DNA of 64,000 nucleotides from Lunularia cruciata (taxonomy: Eukaryota; Streptophyta; Marchantiopsida; Lunulariales; Lunulariaceae): NCBI GenBank assembly GCA_948567375.1, contig OX419758.1, positions 45,141,001 to 45,205,000 on the forward strand. Reading direction: 5' to 3'. Below are positions 35,260 through 47,600 of the stretch, one piece after another. The notes under the pieces are model-generated. The model ran no database searches, was not told the origin of the DNA, and was given only the letters and a program-made list of their open reading frames with translations. Every line of letters starts with the position of its first letter. Position 1 is the stretch's first letter. The position numbers were made by a program, and so were the translations under genes.

Positions 35260-36000
35260 GGTGGGTTTGTACTAAAAAATGGAGAATCAACAACTTTGCT
35301 CCATGCTTTGACAAAGTATATCCTCCTTATGCATGGTAGTAACATTATGCTCAACTCTACATCTCTCTTATTGTATACGTCCAATGCACCCAAAAGACAA
35401 GAAGTCAAGAATTTGTCATAAGACACAAGAAAGACACCCATTCAAAGTAGAATTGTCAATAAGTGACCTCTACAATGGTGATCAAGTGTAGAACATGCAA
35501 AGAAGCTCCAAGAAAACCAGGATTTTTGAGTTTGAAGACATAGAATCCAAATGAACCCTAAAAATATGAAATTTTTTGCCACAATTTTACCCTTATTTCT
35601 AGTGTTAGTTAAATCCTTATTGCTTGTGTGATTTCCTACACAAGGAATCTATGGAGTTGTCATTTGAAAGATATTTGCCTTCAAAGAAATTGATCTTCAA
35701 AAAGCTCCAATTGGGTTGAAATGTGGTGGGGAACTAAATTCAAGCCTTCTATACAAGATAGCCCCAAGGAGGATGTGTGATGTTATTTGGTAAAATAACA
35801 TTGTCTTTGTCCTTGGAATTACATATGAAGCTTTGACAAGGCATACTATCATCACTGCTCTTCACCATCTTTTCACAAATGAAACTTTTGGTTCCATAGC
35901 ATATCTTGCTATGCATAATAGCAAGGATTGTTCCTTCCAAGCTACACTTCTCTAGCTCACCTTGCACAACATGCATGCAAGGCTCTCCGTGCTCCCTATT
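35260..36000 (-). other. Copia leader region
   Basis: Untranslated leader between PBS and gag start. No gene is seen; the 66- and 75-residue minus frames here are not supported. Confidence 0.5.
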
Positions 36001-36012
36001 GCTCTGATATCA
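36001..36012 (-). promoter_or_regulatory. Copia primer-binding site (initiator tRNA-Met type)
   Basis: The minus strand reads tgatatcagagc, one base from the common plant copia PBS TGGTATCAGAGC. It sits directly inside the 5' LTR. Confidence 0.85.
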
Positions 36013-36275
36013 TATTAAGGAACTCATAGCACACACAAAAAAGAGAGAGTGGGGATAAACCAAGAGAGTGATCTAGGTAGGTAGCACCTCCTTGTTAACA
36101 TACAAAATTGAGAACATTGAGCAACCCACAAAGGAGATTAGGCACCAAGAAGAAGTGCACAACAAAGGTGGCAAATTTCTAACTAAATCTATACTATGTA
36201 GACTAAGTGAGAACTCAATTTTATACAAGTTTTTTCCTACTCTAAACTAGTTCTTACCTTTAGAGAGTATGAACA
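36013..36275 (-). repeat. Copia 5' LTR
   Basis: Matches 28877-29159, and the PBS adjoins it. The outer end (about 36270) has lost the TGTTAGGAC start, so the border and any target duplication cannot be fixed. Confidence 0.7.
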
Positions 36276-37996
36276 GATTCAACCCCAAAAACATCTATAG
36301 AGATAATCTCAACACATTTAACCTGAATACCAAAATATGGATCAATAGCTAAGTGGGGCTAACTTTTAAGCTTTAAAGACCCTTGAACCTAAACCTAAAC
36401 TTGATCCAAGAGTCTAAATTCTATATTTGAAAAATCACATGAAACCTTTGCATAGAGGTAAAATACCTTACCATCTACAATACTTGAGAGTTTCATAGGT
36501 TGGTTCAAACCAAAACTTGACAAGTGATCAAAAATCTAGACCTGATCATAATCTCCTTTCTAACACCTTGATTCCGACACTCAAATCTCAATTGATTAGA
36601 TAAGATTTTAGACCAACTCAAACATAGAATTTTGTTACCTTTGCAAAACTAACATTTTATCTACTTTTTTAACTCACTAATAGATGATGAAAAGCTATAA
36701 TAGAACTCTCAAAATCCTCTAATTTGTGTACCTAGATATGTATTGCTTCAATTGATCATATCTCAATCATACTCTGCTCAATTCCCTTGATTTTTGTTTT
36801 TCAAAATAATCTGTTTAATTTTCTCTCCAACTATGGTCCTTTCTTCCCTAATACCCTTCTTGGGCCCACTAAAACATTAAGAACACTAGACTTCACATAT
36901 TGGGACCAAATTTCTTGTTCTTTTATCACTTAGTCATTTCTCCTTTTGGTACATGGACCCAAAAACTTCACCTTGAAGGCCTTGAGGAAAATTTGATACC
37001 TCTTGTTCTTTCAAAAACATAAGTAGGCAAATCATTAACCTATCCACAAGCAAGCAAAGAAAGATAATTGGACCCAAAGTTTCTATCACTGATGCCATAA
37101 ATGGAGGCCCAAAATGTGCTGCCATCAAGCTCAAATATGATCACAAAGCAAAATCTAAAGCTTGATAAGAAAAGGATTTGAGAGTGACAAATCAAGACTG
37201 TAGAACATCTATGGTTCAAAATTTTCTTCCAATGCTCTTTGCTACAATTCCCACTTCCAACATCCTCCTTCCACTCAAGACTCATAAGACTATCAAATCT
37301 CCCCCACCTATATATATTCAAGCACTCAAAGAGGACAAGATTGTAATCCATGTGGCCAATCACTTAAATGTACATAGATTGCTCATATGGTAATGGCTCA
37401 ATGGTGAGATGTATTGCACAATCTACTCCAACATTAGGGAGATAAAAAATACTAGGCTACATGTTCATTAGCTAAGCAAACCACAACTTGATATTAAATA
37501 ACACCCATAAATCTTAATGAATTGACATCATACTTAATGCATGTACTTTGATTGAATTTGAATAAGGGGATGATGTAATGAGTATAGCCTTATTGCAAGT
37601 GGTGTGCGCAAGAGGAAGAAATTTTTCATTCCTCTTTTTAGTAGCCATGAACCTCAAACCTTGCTCATATTCTAACTTTTTGCTTGGACTCCTATCTTGT
37701 ATCCTCATTTTTGCCTCAAACCCCATCTTACATTTCTTAATAGAAGATTGTGCTTACAATTTGACCATCATAACAAGATCAACAAAATTCCTTGCTTTAG
37801 TAATAGGAGGAAGCTCACTTCCAAAATAAAGAGTTGTATGTAGTAGTAGATTCTAGAGGTCAAAACTGAGGTTGAAAATGACATTGAAGATGGTAATTTG
37901 GAACTTGATAAGTGAATTGATGACAAATGAAGTTTGAATGATGCCAATATAAAGAAAGGGATTTAATTTTGAGGTGTTGGTAATTTTTTTTGTGAA
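36276..37996. other. Unassigned stretch between copia and element E
   Basis: No domain recognised. The longest frame (37040-37363, minus, 107 residues) has no motif or family match and is probably chance. Confidence 0.5.
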
Positions 37997-38673
37997 TTGG
38001 CTTATCTCTCACTCAAGATGAACCTTTGATATTATGGTAGCGCACCATGGACTAAGAAAGCAAGGAACCCCAATTCCATCATACTCCTCCAAGGCTAACA
38101 CTCCAAGACTCAAGACCTTGCTCACTAGAGAACTCAATGAGAGAGAGATAGTTGAAAATGAAAGGATGATGAGCACCTTCTCACCCCTAGCTTATATACT
38201 CGTGAAATAATTATTCACCAAAGTTACTAATTATTTGAGTAACTCAAATTACTAGGCTAAAACTCAAATAAAGTAAAAAAGATAAATGAATATCCATAAT
38301 TATGGGAATATTCTCTTAAGCATGTAGTCTTATTTTGACCCAACCACTAAGTCAAGGATTCCTTCACATGGGCTTTCCTTGGACTATAGAAGAATCCAAA
38401 ATAAAAAGGCTTGTGGGTCCAAGAGTTCTCAACTCTTCTTCAAAGCCAAACACCTAGGAATAATACCAAGTCAATACACTAAAATCCAAAAGAGTGGTGC
38501 TCATCTTTTCTACTTCCTCTAAAGTAAGGTCTCTCTATCTTAGCTGTGAATAAATTTAGCTAATCATGACTAATATAGAACCATCCTTTATCTCCATATA
38601 AATATTATCTTTCAATTTACATATAATACCAACTAAATATCACAATAGCACATACATCCACAAATTTACCCCA
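37997..38673 (-). repeat. Element E 3' LTR
   Basis: Directly follows the integrase end and matches 19345-20040 in reverse complement. The LTR start on the minus strand is TGGGGTAAATTTGTGG at 38673. The far end is placed where similarity to the plus copy ends (about 37997). Confidence 0.75.
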
Positions 38674-38689
38674 GGACTAAGATTTCACT

Positions 38690-39050
38690 TTGTCTTGAAA
38701 GTGAAGGTCTCTTTATCTTCTATGATACATCTTCAACTTATCATGGTTAATCCTATCAAAGTGCCTTCCTTCCAACTCCTTGAGATCATAGGTAGAATTG
38801 CCTCTCACCTTGTCCACTATGAAAGATCCAAAGTACTTAGGCAAAAACTTATTTTGCACTCTCTTGAATCAAATGGAATCAAACAACATTACCCAATCAC
38901 CTTCCTTGAAAGGCTCCACCTTCTTCTTTCCTTGCTTCTTGTCATATCTCTCCTTGTGTTTCCTCTGAGCTTGCTCCACTCAAACCATAGCAACTGCTCT
39001 TGCCTCTTCTAGTTCCATGAGTGATCCTTCCTTGACTTTTATGCATCATT
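38690..39050 (-). pseudogene. Element E integrase C-terminal domain
   Basis: EPFKEGDWVMLFDS, then PKYFGSFIV-like and STYDLKELEGRHFDRINHDK, reading towards MYHRR just before the LTR. This is the usual gypsy integrase C-terminal fold without a chromodomain. The open plus-strand frame at 38695-39012 is the antisense shadow. Confidence 0.75.
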
Positions 39051-39840
39051 TTTTTATGCTTTCTTCAATCTTCTATGAATGCTTGAGAAGGTAGGAAGAT
39101 CAAATGGAATAAGTAAGGTAGACTCAATATCATATACCAATTGAAAATAAAGAATATATGGTGGAAATCTTCATGGTTGGCCTATACTCCCACAAAACTT
39201 CTTATCCCAATGATTTTAAGCCTCTTCCATTTCTGCATCTTTGGCCACATCATGCACGAGGTCTGATTGGTTCTCTATGCCAAGCCATTAGAATTTGGCT
39301 TATAGGTTTTAGTTATTCTATGTGTGATAGAGAAATGTCATAGCATGGTGGTAGTAATGCTTTTGTAAACTCTCCTCCTCTATTAGAGACTAACTCCAAA
39401 GGGCACCCAAACCTAGTGGTAATGTGTTCATAAAGAAATCTCCCAACTTCATCTTCATTTGTGCCCCTCAATGGTCTAACCTCAACCCACTTGGTAAGAT
39501 AATTAGTGACTACTAGAATGTAATAATTGTTCCTTGGGGTTCTATTAAGAGGACCTATAAAAATCAATTCCTTATTTCTCAAAAGGTCTTAGCAATGGAA
39601 TTGATCTAAGTGGTGGAGTAGAAATAGACTTTCTAGCAAAAGCTTGACAAACATGAAAAGTTTTGCAAAAATCAAGACAATCCTTGAAAATCTCACTCCA
39701 ATGGTAACATGCATCTAGAATCTTGAAACCAATCACCTTTCTTGCAAAGTGTCCTCCACACATTAAATTTTCATGAAGCTCCTTTATGAGTAAGATAGAA
39801 TTTTCCTTACCCATTTTTCTTCAAAGTAGACCATCTACTT
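39051..39840 (-). pseudogene. Element E integrase, zinc-binding and core domains
   Basis: 39572-39814 gives the H-H-C-C region (ELHENLMCGGHFARKVIG, YHWSEIFKDCLDFCKTFHVC). 39313-39582 gives the core (YYILVVTNYLTKWVEVRPLR, CPLELVSNRGGEF). Where active integrases have Asp in 'T-D-Y' and 'S-D-R-G', both positions here are Asn, so the first two catalytic acids are lost. Frames overlap by 11 bases around 39572-39582, indicating a frameshift. Confidence 0.85.
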
Positions 39841-40774
39841 CTTGGTGAAAAAGGTCTAGAATGTGTTAGGTCTAGATCTTGCTGCAAGGGCCTTCCTCTC
39901 CCTAGCATGCATCCCTTTTGGATAGTTACCTATTGTAACAAAGTCCACAATCTCCTTGTACCCCATTAGAGTCTCTTGAGTGACTGAGATTGTAATGAGC
40001 TCCTCATCCAAGAAGAAATTGTCCATTGGCTTATCTCCATTATGATCATAAGTCCTAGATAACAAATAATCATTTGCTTGTTTCTTCCTTGGCCTTTCCT
40101 CAATGGTGTAGTCATACTTAGACAAGAGTATCATTCATCTTGCTATTCTCCTTTCCACATTAGGCTTGTTGAAGATGTACTTCAAAGCCTTGTGATCTGT
40201 GACAATGGTGGCTTTCCTTCTAATCAAGTAGTGTCTAAACTTCTTGAGACCAAATATCACTACCAACCCTTCTCTCTACATGACAAATTAGTTCTTTATT
40301 TTTGAACTATTTGCCTACTAGCATAAGCTATTACACATCTTGGTCTTATTGACTAAGAGCTACATTGGAAGCATCAATGTAGAGGATAAAAGGCTTACTT
40401 TAATCAGGTTTAGCAAGAATTGGAGCTACAACAAGGGATTGCTTGAGCTCATCAAAAGCTTTGAGAGCCTCCTTGTCCTCCAAAATCACCATGTATTCTA
40501 CATCCTTCTTCATGTAGATGGTCAATGCATAAGCCTTGTTGGAAAATGAGAAGATGAATCTCCTATAGTACCCAACCATCCCCAAGAATTGGCATAACTT
40601 TGTCAAGTTTGAAGGGAATGGAAGGTCTGAGATTTTCCTCGCCTTCTCAAGGTCAACTACTATTCCATCCTTGGAGACGATGTGCTCCAAAAGTAGACCT
40701 TCTTCACAAACAAAAATGCACTTCTTTGGGTTGAGTGATGCATTTTTATCCAAGCATTGCAAGACCTTGATCAT
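39841..40774 (-). pseudogene. Element E RT C-terminus and RNase H
   Basis: 40400-40774 reads KCIFVCEEGLLLEHIVSKDG, PFPSNLTKLCQFLGMVGYYR and FDELKQSLVVAPIL, the thumb/connection. It is followed by a decayed RNase H with DASNVALSQ (about 40370). 39856-40134 reads SKYDYTIEERPRKKQANDYL, the RNase H to IN linker. Confidence 0.85.
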
Positions 40775-41640
40775 GTGTTCAAAGTGCTCTTCCTTGCTCC
40801 CATAGACACAAAGTCATCAATCAAGTCTCTCATAAATTTCACAATGAAAGGTTTAAATGCCTTGTTCGTGAACTGTTGGAATGTGGCTAGAGCATTGCAA
40901 AGCCTAAAGGCATAACCTTGAAAGCATAAGTTCCCCAAGGTGTGGTGAATGTGGTGAGTTTTTGATGCTCTGGTGCAATCTTGATTTAGTTTTACCCACT
41001 ATAACCTTCTCCAGAACTATACTTCTCATGATGTTTAACCTCCTCCAAGATCTCATCAATGAATGGCAAAGGGTAATAGTCCTTCTTAGTAATAGCATTG
41101 AGCTTCTTGTAATCCATACATACCCAAAGCTTACCATTCTTTTTCTTCACAATCACAATAAGAGATACCCATTCTGAATTCTCCACCTCAAAGATAAATC
41201 TGGCCTCCTTGAGCTTATCAATCTCTTCCTCTATAACCAAAGATATTGGTGGACTAATGCAATGTTGGTTTTGGCGGACTAGTCTTGCATGTGACTCCAA
41301 CTCAATCTTGTGCTCGTCCAAGGTGACTTCCTTTAGATCCTTGTAATTGAAAGCAAACATATGGATGAACTTGCAGAAAATCTCCTCAAATCTTACCTTC
41401 TCCTCCTTGGTAACATTTGGACCATACTTAAGGGTAGTTAACCTCCTCTCTTTCTCCTCAAGTGTGAATGGTGATTTATTTAGGTCTTTCAAAACCTTTG
41501 GCTTAGGTGCAAAATCCATAGCACACAAGAGATACACATCTAAATCAGACTCAACAAATTCATCTTCCTTAGTGGAAGTCTCCTTCTCCATACTTGTGTC
41601 CACACCTGAAGCTCCTTCTTCTGAATTTGATTCCCAATAA
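40775..41640 (-). pseudogene. Element E reverse transcriptase
   Basis: The 203-residue frame at 40992-41603 carries the RT N-terminal half (IEEEIDKLKEARFIFEVENS, VSLIVIVKKKNGKLWVCMDY, LNAITKKDYYPLPFIDEILE). After a frame change, FMRDLIDDFVS follows; the two Asp of the catalytic box (40813-40824) are intact. Frameshifts lie near 40990 and 40790. Confidence 0.9.
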
Positions 41641-42110
41641 CCAAAGATGGTGTATCTAAATGTGAAGTTTTGGTGGTGTTAGTCACATGAATTGTGACTC
41701 TATGCTTTGATGGCCTAGTCCTCAAGTACCCTTTGTGCCATGGATCAATTGTGCGTGCTACTCTCAACCATGGCCTCCCAAGAAGAAAATCATACCTTGA
41801 ATCCCTCAAGGCTTGGAAAGTCATGGGATTTTAACTCCCATAACTGAAAATACCACCTTATTCATCACCCCTACTAATCAAACTTGTTGCTTGTTTGCCA
41901 ATGCTTATCACAAATGTTGAAGGTCTAGAAGGTATCATGCCCAAATTCTTCATCAACCTTTTTGACATGGCATTCATTGCTGATCCTCCATCAGAAAGTG
42001 CATCCTTGATGTTATGACCATTCACTCTCACATCAATCTTGGAGGCATATTCACAAGCCTTCCATGGTGTTGGTTTGGCATTCACCACCCTTATTGATAT
42101 TAGATATTTT
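41641..42110 (-). pseudogene. Element E protease
   Basis: 41858-42088 reads TPWKACEYASKIDVRVNGHN, then ALSDGGSAMNAMSKRLMKNL, the aspartic protease with D-G-G-S as is usual in Athila/Tat-type elements. 41540-41824 continues in another frame with RYDFLLGRPWLRVA, the C-terminal protease landmark. Confidence 0.85.
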
Positions 42111-43096
42111 ACCTTCCTCTTCCTCTTTCTCCCTTGTAGAACTCAAAACCTCCTCTAAGCTCCTTTCTCAAGGTAGGGTTCAAAGCAATCAATTGGCCCA
42201 CTTTGATGTTAGCTTTGTGACTCCCAACATCCTACAACACATTGTAGGTCCATTATTGCTTTGAGATCAAGAAGTCCTCCATCCCCAACTTCTTTCTTAG
42301 AGTCTTTTTTGTGATGGTGTTGAGAGGTGCAAGTGCTCCTAGTAGACATGAGAGTATCCTTGCTAGGAGTAAATGCTTGAGAAAGGTGTACATCCTCTAC
42401 AAAACAAGCTCTCTTTTTCTCTTGTGCCAAAAGCTCCAAATTAAGACCTTTAGAGTTTGAGCACTCCTTGTTCTCATACTTGCTCTCAACCACATCTATG
42501 GATGCTATCCCCTTACCTTTGTTTTGATTAGGAGCCACTTGGGTTTCACCATCTCCCTCTTTCCCTCTACTAGCTCCCTTATAACTCCTTCCTCCATGGT
42601 GAGTGAAATTTGGGCAAATCTTTTGGATGTGACCTCTTCCTCGACAACTGAAACAATTTCTTTCATGGAATTTGTTGTTGGTTGGTTGGTCTCTTCTATA
42701 TGGATAGTTTCTATAACTCGTAGGCCCTCTTCCCACATTTTCATCCACCTTTCTCTTCTCTCATAGTTGCATTGCATTTATCTTGAAATCTGCAAGTTTT
42801 TCTATGATGGTTTGAAGTGTATCTTTTGGTAGAGGTGCAAGAATTGGAGCAACTACTACACATGGTGCAAACCTTGCCACCAAAGTATCAAAAGTTCCAC
42901 CATGCTTGTAACCTTGAGGAGGATGCACAACCTCCTTCATCACCAAGTCACTCTCATCTCCTTCCAAACTCTCCTCCATGAGAATTGCAATCTTGATAGC
43001 TTCAACCTTGGAAGCAGGTTTCTCATATCTCACCTTGCTTCTAATTTGTGGATTACTATGAAAAATTAGTCTTATTATAAGATTGTTTTGTTCCAC
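42111..43096 (-). pseudogene. Element E gag with zinc knuckle
   Basis: 42209-42748 (179 residues) has CFSCRGRGHIQKIC, an intact C-X2-C-X4-H-X4-C nucleic-acid-binding knuckle. 42761-43096 has the preceding gag part (KVRYEKPASKVEAIKIAIL, HPPQGYKHGGTFDTLVA). The two frames adjoin by a frameshift near 42755. The N-terminal capsid part is absent. Confidence 0.85.
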
Positions 43097-45535
43097 TCTC
43101 CTCCAAATGTTATGACATTAAGGGCTATTACATGTAAAATTATCCTTATAATATCATTATATATAACCTTTGGTAAGTTTATGCAACTCATGCATTCAAT
43201 TTTGATGAAAGCCAAAATTTTAGTACATGCCAATTACATTTTGTGACATTAAGAACACAATATACTTTACATCTACATTTACAATACGTTTCTATATTCT
43301 TTCGATTACCTATGTTCATTATAGAACTTTAGATTAAGACTAGCTCACTAGTTTGTATATGAGTAGTGAAGTTCATTCTTCTTGTATTACAAAGCTTGGA
43401 CAATTACTCAAAATGTTTGGATGTCCATTTAAATTTGAATTCAAGGAGACACGGCCAAGTAAAGCTTGTAGTGTTGAACTTACTCTTTGACTAAGATATG
43501 TCTAGAATATCTTCTACCATGCTTGATAGGTGTTACATTTACTATAAAAGCATATACATGATTTTAAAAGTTCTGCATAGATTGACAAGAAACCCTTTAA
43601 AATTTCTCTAATATTTTTAGTCAAATTCCTTCTTTTTGCTTAATATAGCCAAGATCAACAATTCTGATTCAGTGATAGAATAGAGATTTTAGGTTGATCT
43701 TCTCTTTCTTATATAGTGATTTGTTTTATCATAATCCCTTTGGGTCAATCTATGTAATCTGAAAGAAAATCCATTGATATTTATATCCATCATCTTGATG
43801 GATATAGAGAGTACTGCATGATTTCCAATTCCAAATTTCTTTTGGAGCATTTTGTTTATAATTTTGATAAGATTGCAATATCTACTATGATTACTAAATT
43901 TTACATAATTTGGAAGGATTTCCCTTAATAATATAAATTTCTTAAGACTATTTTAATCAAGTTCAATTTGTAGAGTATATGCCAAATAATAGCTTGGTGA
44001 GCACTAGTTGTTTGTTGTACAACAATTCAATCTCATTATGTAGAATCCACTATAAAAAAATCTAGGCTGATGATTATAAGTTTTGGTTATGAAAATTACT
44101 TGATTGTATATAGAGATTTCATCTTTAAATGCCTAATTCTGACCACAATCAGATCAAACTCTCTTGACATCCGTATGCACTAAAATTGCATAGTCAAATC
44201 TTATACAAAAAGGATGATCAAATTTCTACAATTGAGCTTGACAAGCAAGATAGGTTTTTTTGTGATTTGTCTTGAAGACTAAGAACCTCCTAGTGTATCA
44301 TGATCTCAATAGAAAGCACCTTAGCAAACTCCCTAGTGTCACTTCCTTGCAATGATCCCCTAGCAAACCCCCGCCCTCATAGCGAATCCACCAATGAACA
44401 TCCAACAAACTCCTAAAAACCCTTCTTGCAGTCCTTGCTCCTAGAAAACCCCAAGTTAACCTTTTTGAAACTCAAGACTTGAGAAAATCACAAAAATAAC
44501 AAACTTCTATGTTTGTTGTCAAACAAAACTAGATTGTTTTTCCACATTGTGTTTGATTTGAAAACAAAACAAGGGAACCAAAAATTAACAAGGTGATAAG
44601 AAGACACAAAGGAACCATAGAACTTCCAAAACATTGGGGAGGAATGGCTGATTTTGAGATTTATTACACATCTATTTCAAGTTTGTTATAGATGGATTTT
44701 AAATTCTATAGAGATCTTCTTATTATGATTTGTGTCACAATGCTACATTTTATCTAGTGCACTTATTAGTATTTTTCCAGATTCTCACTTAATTTCTTCC
44801 CATAAAATTCAAACTCCCATAAAATTCTCTCAAAAGGTAAAATTGCCCATAGGGTACATATTAATTTTTTGTATGGTTATTTCTTTCCACAATGCCTTTT
44901 CTTTACAAGTATTATAATTTTTTTATTAGATTTACTAGTATGCTTGTAGAAATACCATATTATTAATAAGTTAAACCTTCTATTATTTTGGACTAAGTAG
45001 GTGCATACTTGTACACACTTGGTCATTTACAATAATTTTGTCATGACTTATTATTTAAGTTAAATTTGGTGTTTAAAATGGACATTGATAGCTCCAATGA
45101 GTTTCATTTGACATATCTTATATTTCTTAAATATTTTGTGGAAATTCTATAATGGATGCTAATTTTGATTATTTGTTTATTTCTAGAAAAAAGGCCTCAT
45201 AATTCTAAAACCTCATGTCATATAACATAAAAAAAATGCAATTTGGAAGTATTAATCATCACTTGAATTTTTAAAATTGTTGTTGTAAACCCTACTAAAA
45301 ATGATTGCAAGCTTAATTTTGCTGACAGAGTGAATTAACGTTCAAAGGTGGAAATAAAGATTTATTTGGCAGATTTTAGTATATCTTGTACTCGAGTGGC
45401 ACAATTTAGTGCCATTGACACATCAATATACATATAGTTTTCTTAACTTGTGGTTGATCTTTAAGTGAACAATTGTCAATAGGACATCAGATCAAACCTC
45501 AAATTGAGTGGCGGCCAAACCTTATTTTATATTGA
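43097..45535. other. Unassigned AT-rich stretch
   Basis: Similarity to gag ends at about 43096 and nothing else is recognised up to 45535. No LTR of family E is found here, so element E lacks its 5' end in this window. Confidence 0.5.
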
Positions 45536-45536
45536 T

Positions 45537-45990
45537 CATTTTACTCTCTTGTAGTGCAAAAATTTGAGAGAACGGTACCATGTGAAGAGAAGCACCATTG
45601 AGCTAAGATTGTATGGAGGTAAGTACGTTATTAATATCAAATCCCACATGCAAATTGGTATGAAACACCTAGGCATAGGGACTGGAATTTGAGTGCCCCT
45701 ATTGAACCAAGAAATAAATGAGTCCACAAATTGAGCTAGGATAGAATCAAAAGGATGAATATTTTAGTAAAATCATTATAGAATATCAGTCATTCTACTA
45801 TTGTGTAGTATAAAAATTTGAGAAAAGAATACCATGTGAATAAAATTACCATTGAGCTAAGACAATACAAAGGTAGATAGGTAGTTGGTATTGGATCCCA
45901 CATGCAGGTTGAGATGAAACATCAAGGTATAAGGACCAAAATTTGAAGTGCTCCATTGAAACAAGAAATGGAGGAATCCACAAATTCAAG
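45537..45990. repeat. Two-copy ~254-bp tandem duplication
   Basis: The block aaaatttgagagaacggtaccatgtgaa...cacaaattgagctag recurs about 254 bp on as aaaatttgagaaaagaataccatgtgaa...cacaaattcaag. Shared phrases include ccattgagctaaga, tcccacatgca and attgaa.caagaaat. Confidence 0.75.
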
Positions 45991-46109
45991 AAAGTTTGAC
46001 ATTTAGGGTGAAGCGTAAGAAAAATGAGCTAGGATAGAATTGCAAAGAAGAATTTGCTTATTTATGCTTTGAGTAAAGAATTTCAATTAATAATCCTTCC
46101 ATAGAGCTT

Positions 46110-46475
46110 GAAGCCTTCCAACAAGAGAGGAATTGGGAGTAGGATGCAAGTTCTTTTGAAATTGGAACTCCAAATTGAGAGAGAGCATTTAAAAACCTCA
46201 AATATCTTCCTAAGAGAAAGTGAAATTAGTGAAGGAGAAAGAGTACTAATTATTTTAAAGCACTTCATGCTTCAAGTAGACAAGTTCAATTGATAAAAAC
46301 ATTTAAGAGCACTTTTGAAGTGTTTCTATCAATGAGTGATGGGAGAGTGAGGTGTAGGTTCTTGGGTGATTTAGAGCTCCAACATTGAGATATAGTAGTA
46401 GTTAAAGATCTTATGCTTGAATGTCTTCTTGGGAGAAAGTGGAATTGAGAAGGAGAGCTTATGAATATTGAGATA
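46110..46475. repeat. Weak two-copy repeat
   Basis: gagaggaattgggagtagga...cttcctaagagaaagtgaaat...gaaggaga resembles gagtgatgggagagtgaggt...cttcttgggagaaagtggaat...gaaggaga about 215 bp on. Old and degenerate. Confidence 0.45.
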
Positions 46476-47600
46476 TATTCCTACATTTTGAATAGACATT
46501 CGCACATCAAAAGCTCAAAGAACTCCAAAAGAGGAGGAGTGAAAGAGAGAAGTGAAAGTTGCATAAATTACCAATGTACAACAAATAAGTGAGAGATAAT
46601 TAGGAGTAGGAGACAGTCTTCGTGGTTACTTAGTGCTTAAACCCTAATATGTTATGACATAACCCTAAATCTCTAAGAATTTGACATTGAAAAGGATCTC
46701 TCAAGCATTTCCATCTTTGGTAGTAATGAGGGAGGAGTTGAGTATCAATCTAAAGACCATTAGCCATGTGCACTTATTTAAGTTGCCTTGGAGTTTTATA
46801 ACTGAAGCAACCATACTTTAGTTACAAACTTGTTGGATTTTGGAGGGTATGGGATAATAAATTAGAGTTCATCCATAAAACAAAATGCATTATAATAATT
46901 CTTGCCACTTAACAACTATGAGACATAGGGGAAGGTTTACCACCTAGGTGAGAGGCATTAGACGAGGCAACATGAGAGACCTTTAGGAAGGATACCTATG
47001 ATGCTTGAGAGGAGCACACTATTGAATCAATTACAAATCCTTGACTATAAAGAGTGTTCATTTTATTCCTATCGTCATCCAAACTACCCTAGGAAGATTA
47101 GTAAGGTTTGGGCCATGACTATTTTTTCACTTGGGTGGTCAATCTTGGTAAGATCATGCACAAACCATCAAGAAGCTTACCCAAAGTAACAACAAGAGCA
47201 ACAAGTATACTCAAATTTTCACTTTTCTCTACCTTATCTATCAAAGATACAATATATTAATAGGTGAGAAAAAGCAAGAGTGGATTATATAGGCTGAATT
47301 GTGAAGAGGGAGATTAATGATGCTCCCTGTGGCAAGAGATGTCACTTATGAAATATCTCATTGACAAAGTGCAATAACACTTGACATAGACAATATCCTT
47401 CATTAGAAATAGAGCTTGTTAGTTTGGATAGAGTTAACTTTCCTAACCTGAACAACAAGCTCTAACCAAGCAAGCAACCTAAAGTAAGCACTCAAGTTGT
47501 TGAATTCCTATTTGGAAATTCTTGTGATTCTATCACCCAACTATAGAAGAGTTATTTGTATGTTGTAGTAGCTAGGAGCTAGCTAGAAAATGTTAGCACC
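46476..47600. other. Unassigned stretch
   Basis: No gene or transposon domain seen on either strand. Confidence 0.5.

Larger units (their letters stand above)
28877..36275 (-). mobile_element. Ty1/copia element with nested gypsy LTRs
   Basis: Two diverged LTRs (28877-29159 and 36013-36275) bracket copia domains in minus-strand order gag, GAG-pre-integrase, integrase, RT start, RNase H. A PBS and a polypurine tract sit at the proper ends. Solo LTRs B (30647-31228) and C (31545-33963) interrupt the integrase and pre-integrase parts, and C carries the K relative at 32025-33862. Without these inserts the element is about 4.4 kb, close to a normal copia length less an internal RT deletion. It is inactive. 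Confidence 0.85.
37997..43096 (-). mobile_element. E: Ty3/gypsy element (Athila/Tat-like), 5' truncated
   Basis: Minus-strand order gag, PR, RT, RNase H, IN, 3' LTR. The protease motif A-L-S-D-G-G-S with N.MS and the RT phrase VSLIVIVKKKNGKLWVCMDY are typical of non-chromodomain gypsy lineages. The 5' LTR and gag N-terminus are missing: coding similarity stops at about 43096. Fragment F (49950-51620) belongs to the same family and supplies the missing gag part for comparison. Confidence 0.85.

Noticed and set aside
37040-37363. 107-residue minus frame, partly hydrophobic
   Set aside because: No recognisable motif, no supporting neighbours; length is within chance for this much AT-rich DNA.
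38695-39012. 105-residue plus-strand frame
   Set aside because: Antisense of the element E integrase C-terminal domain.
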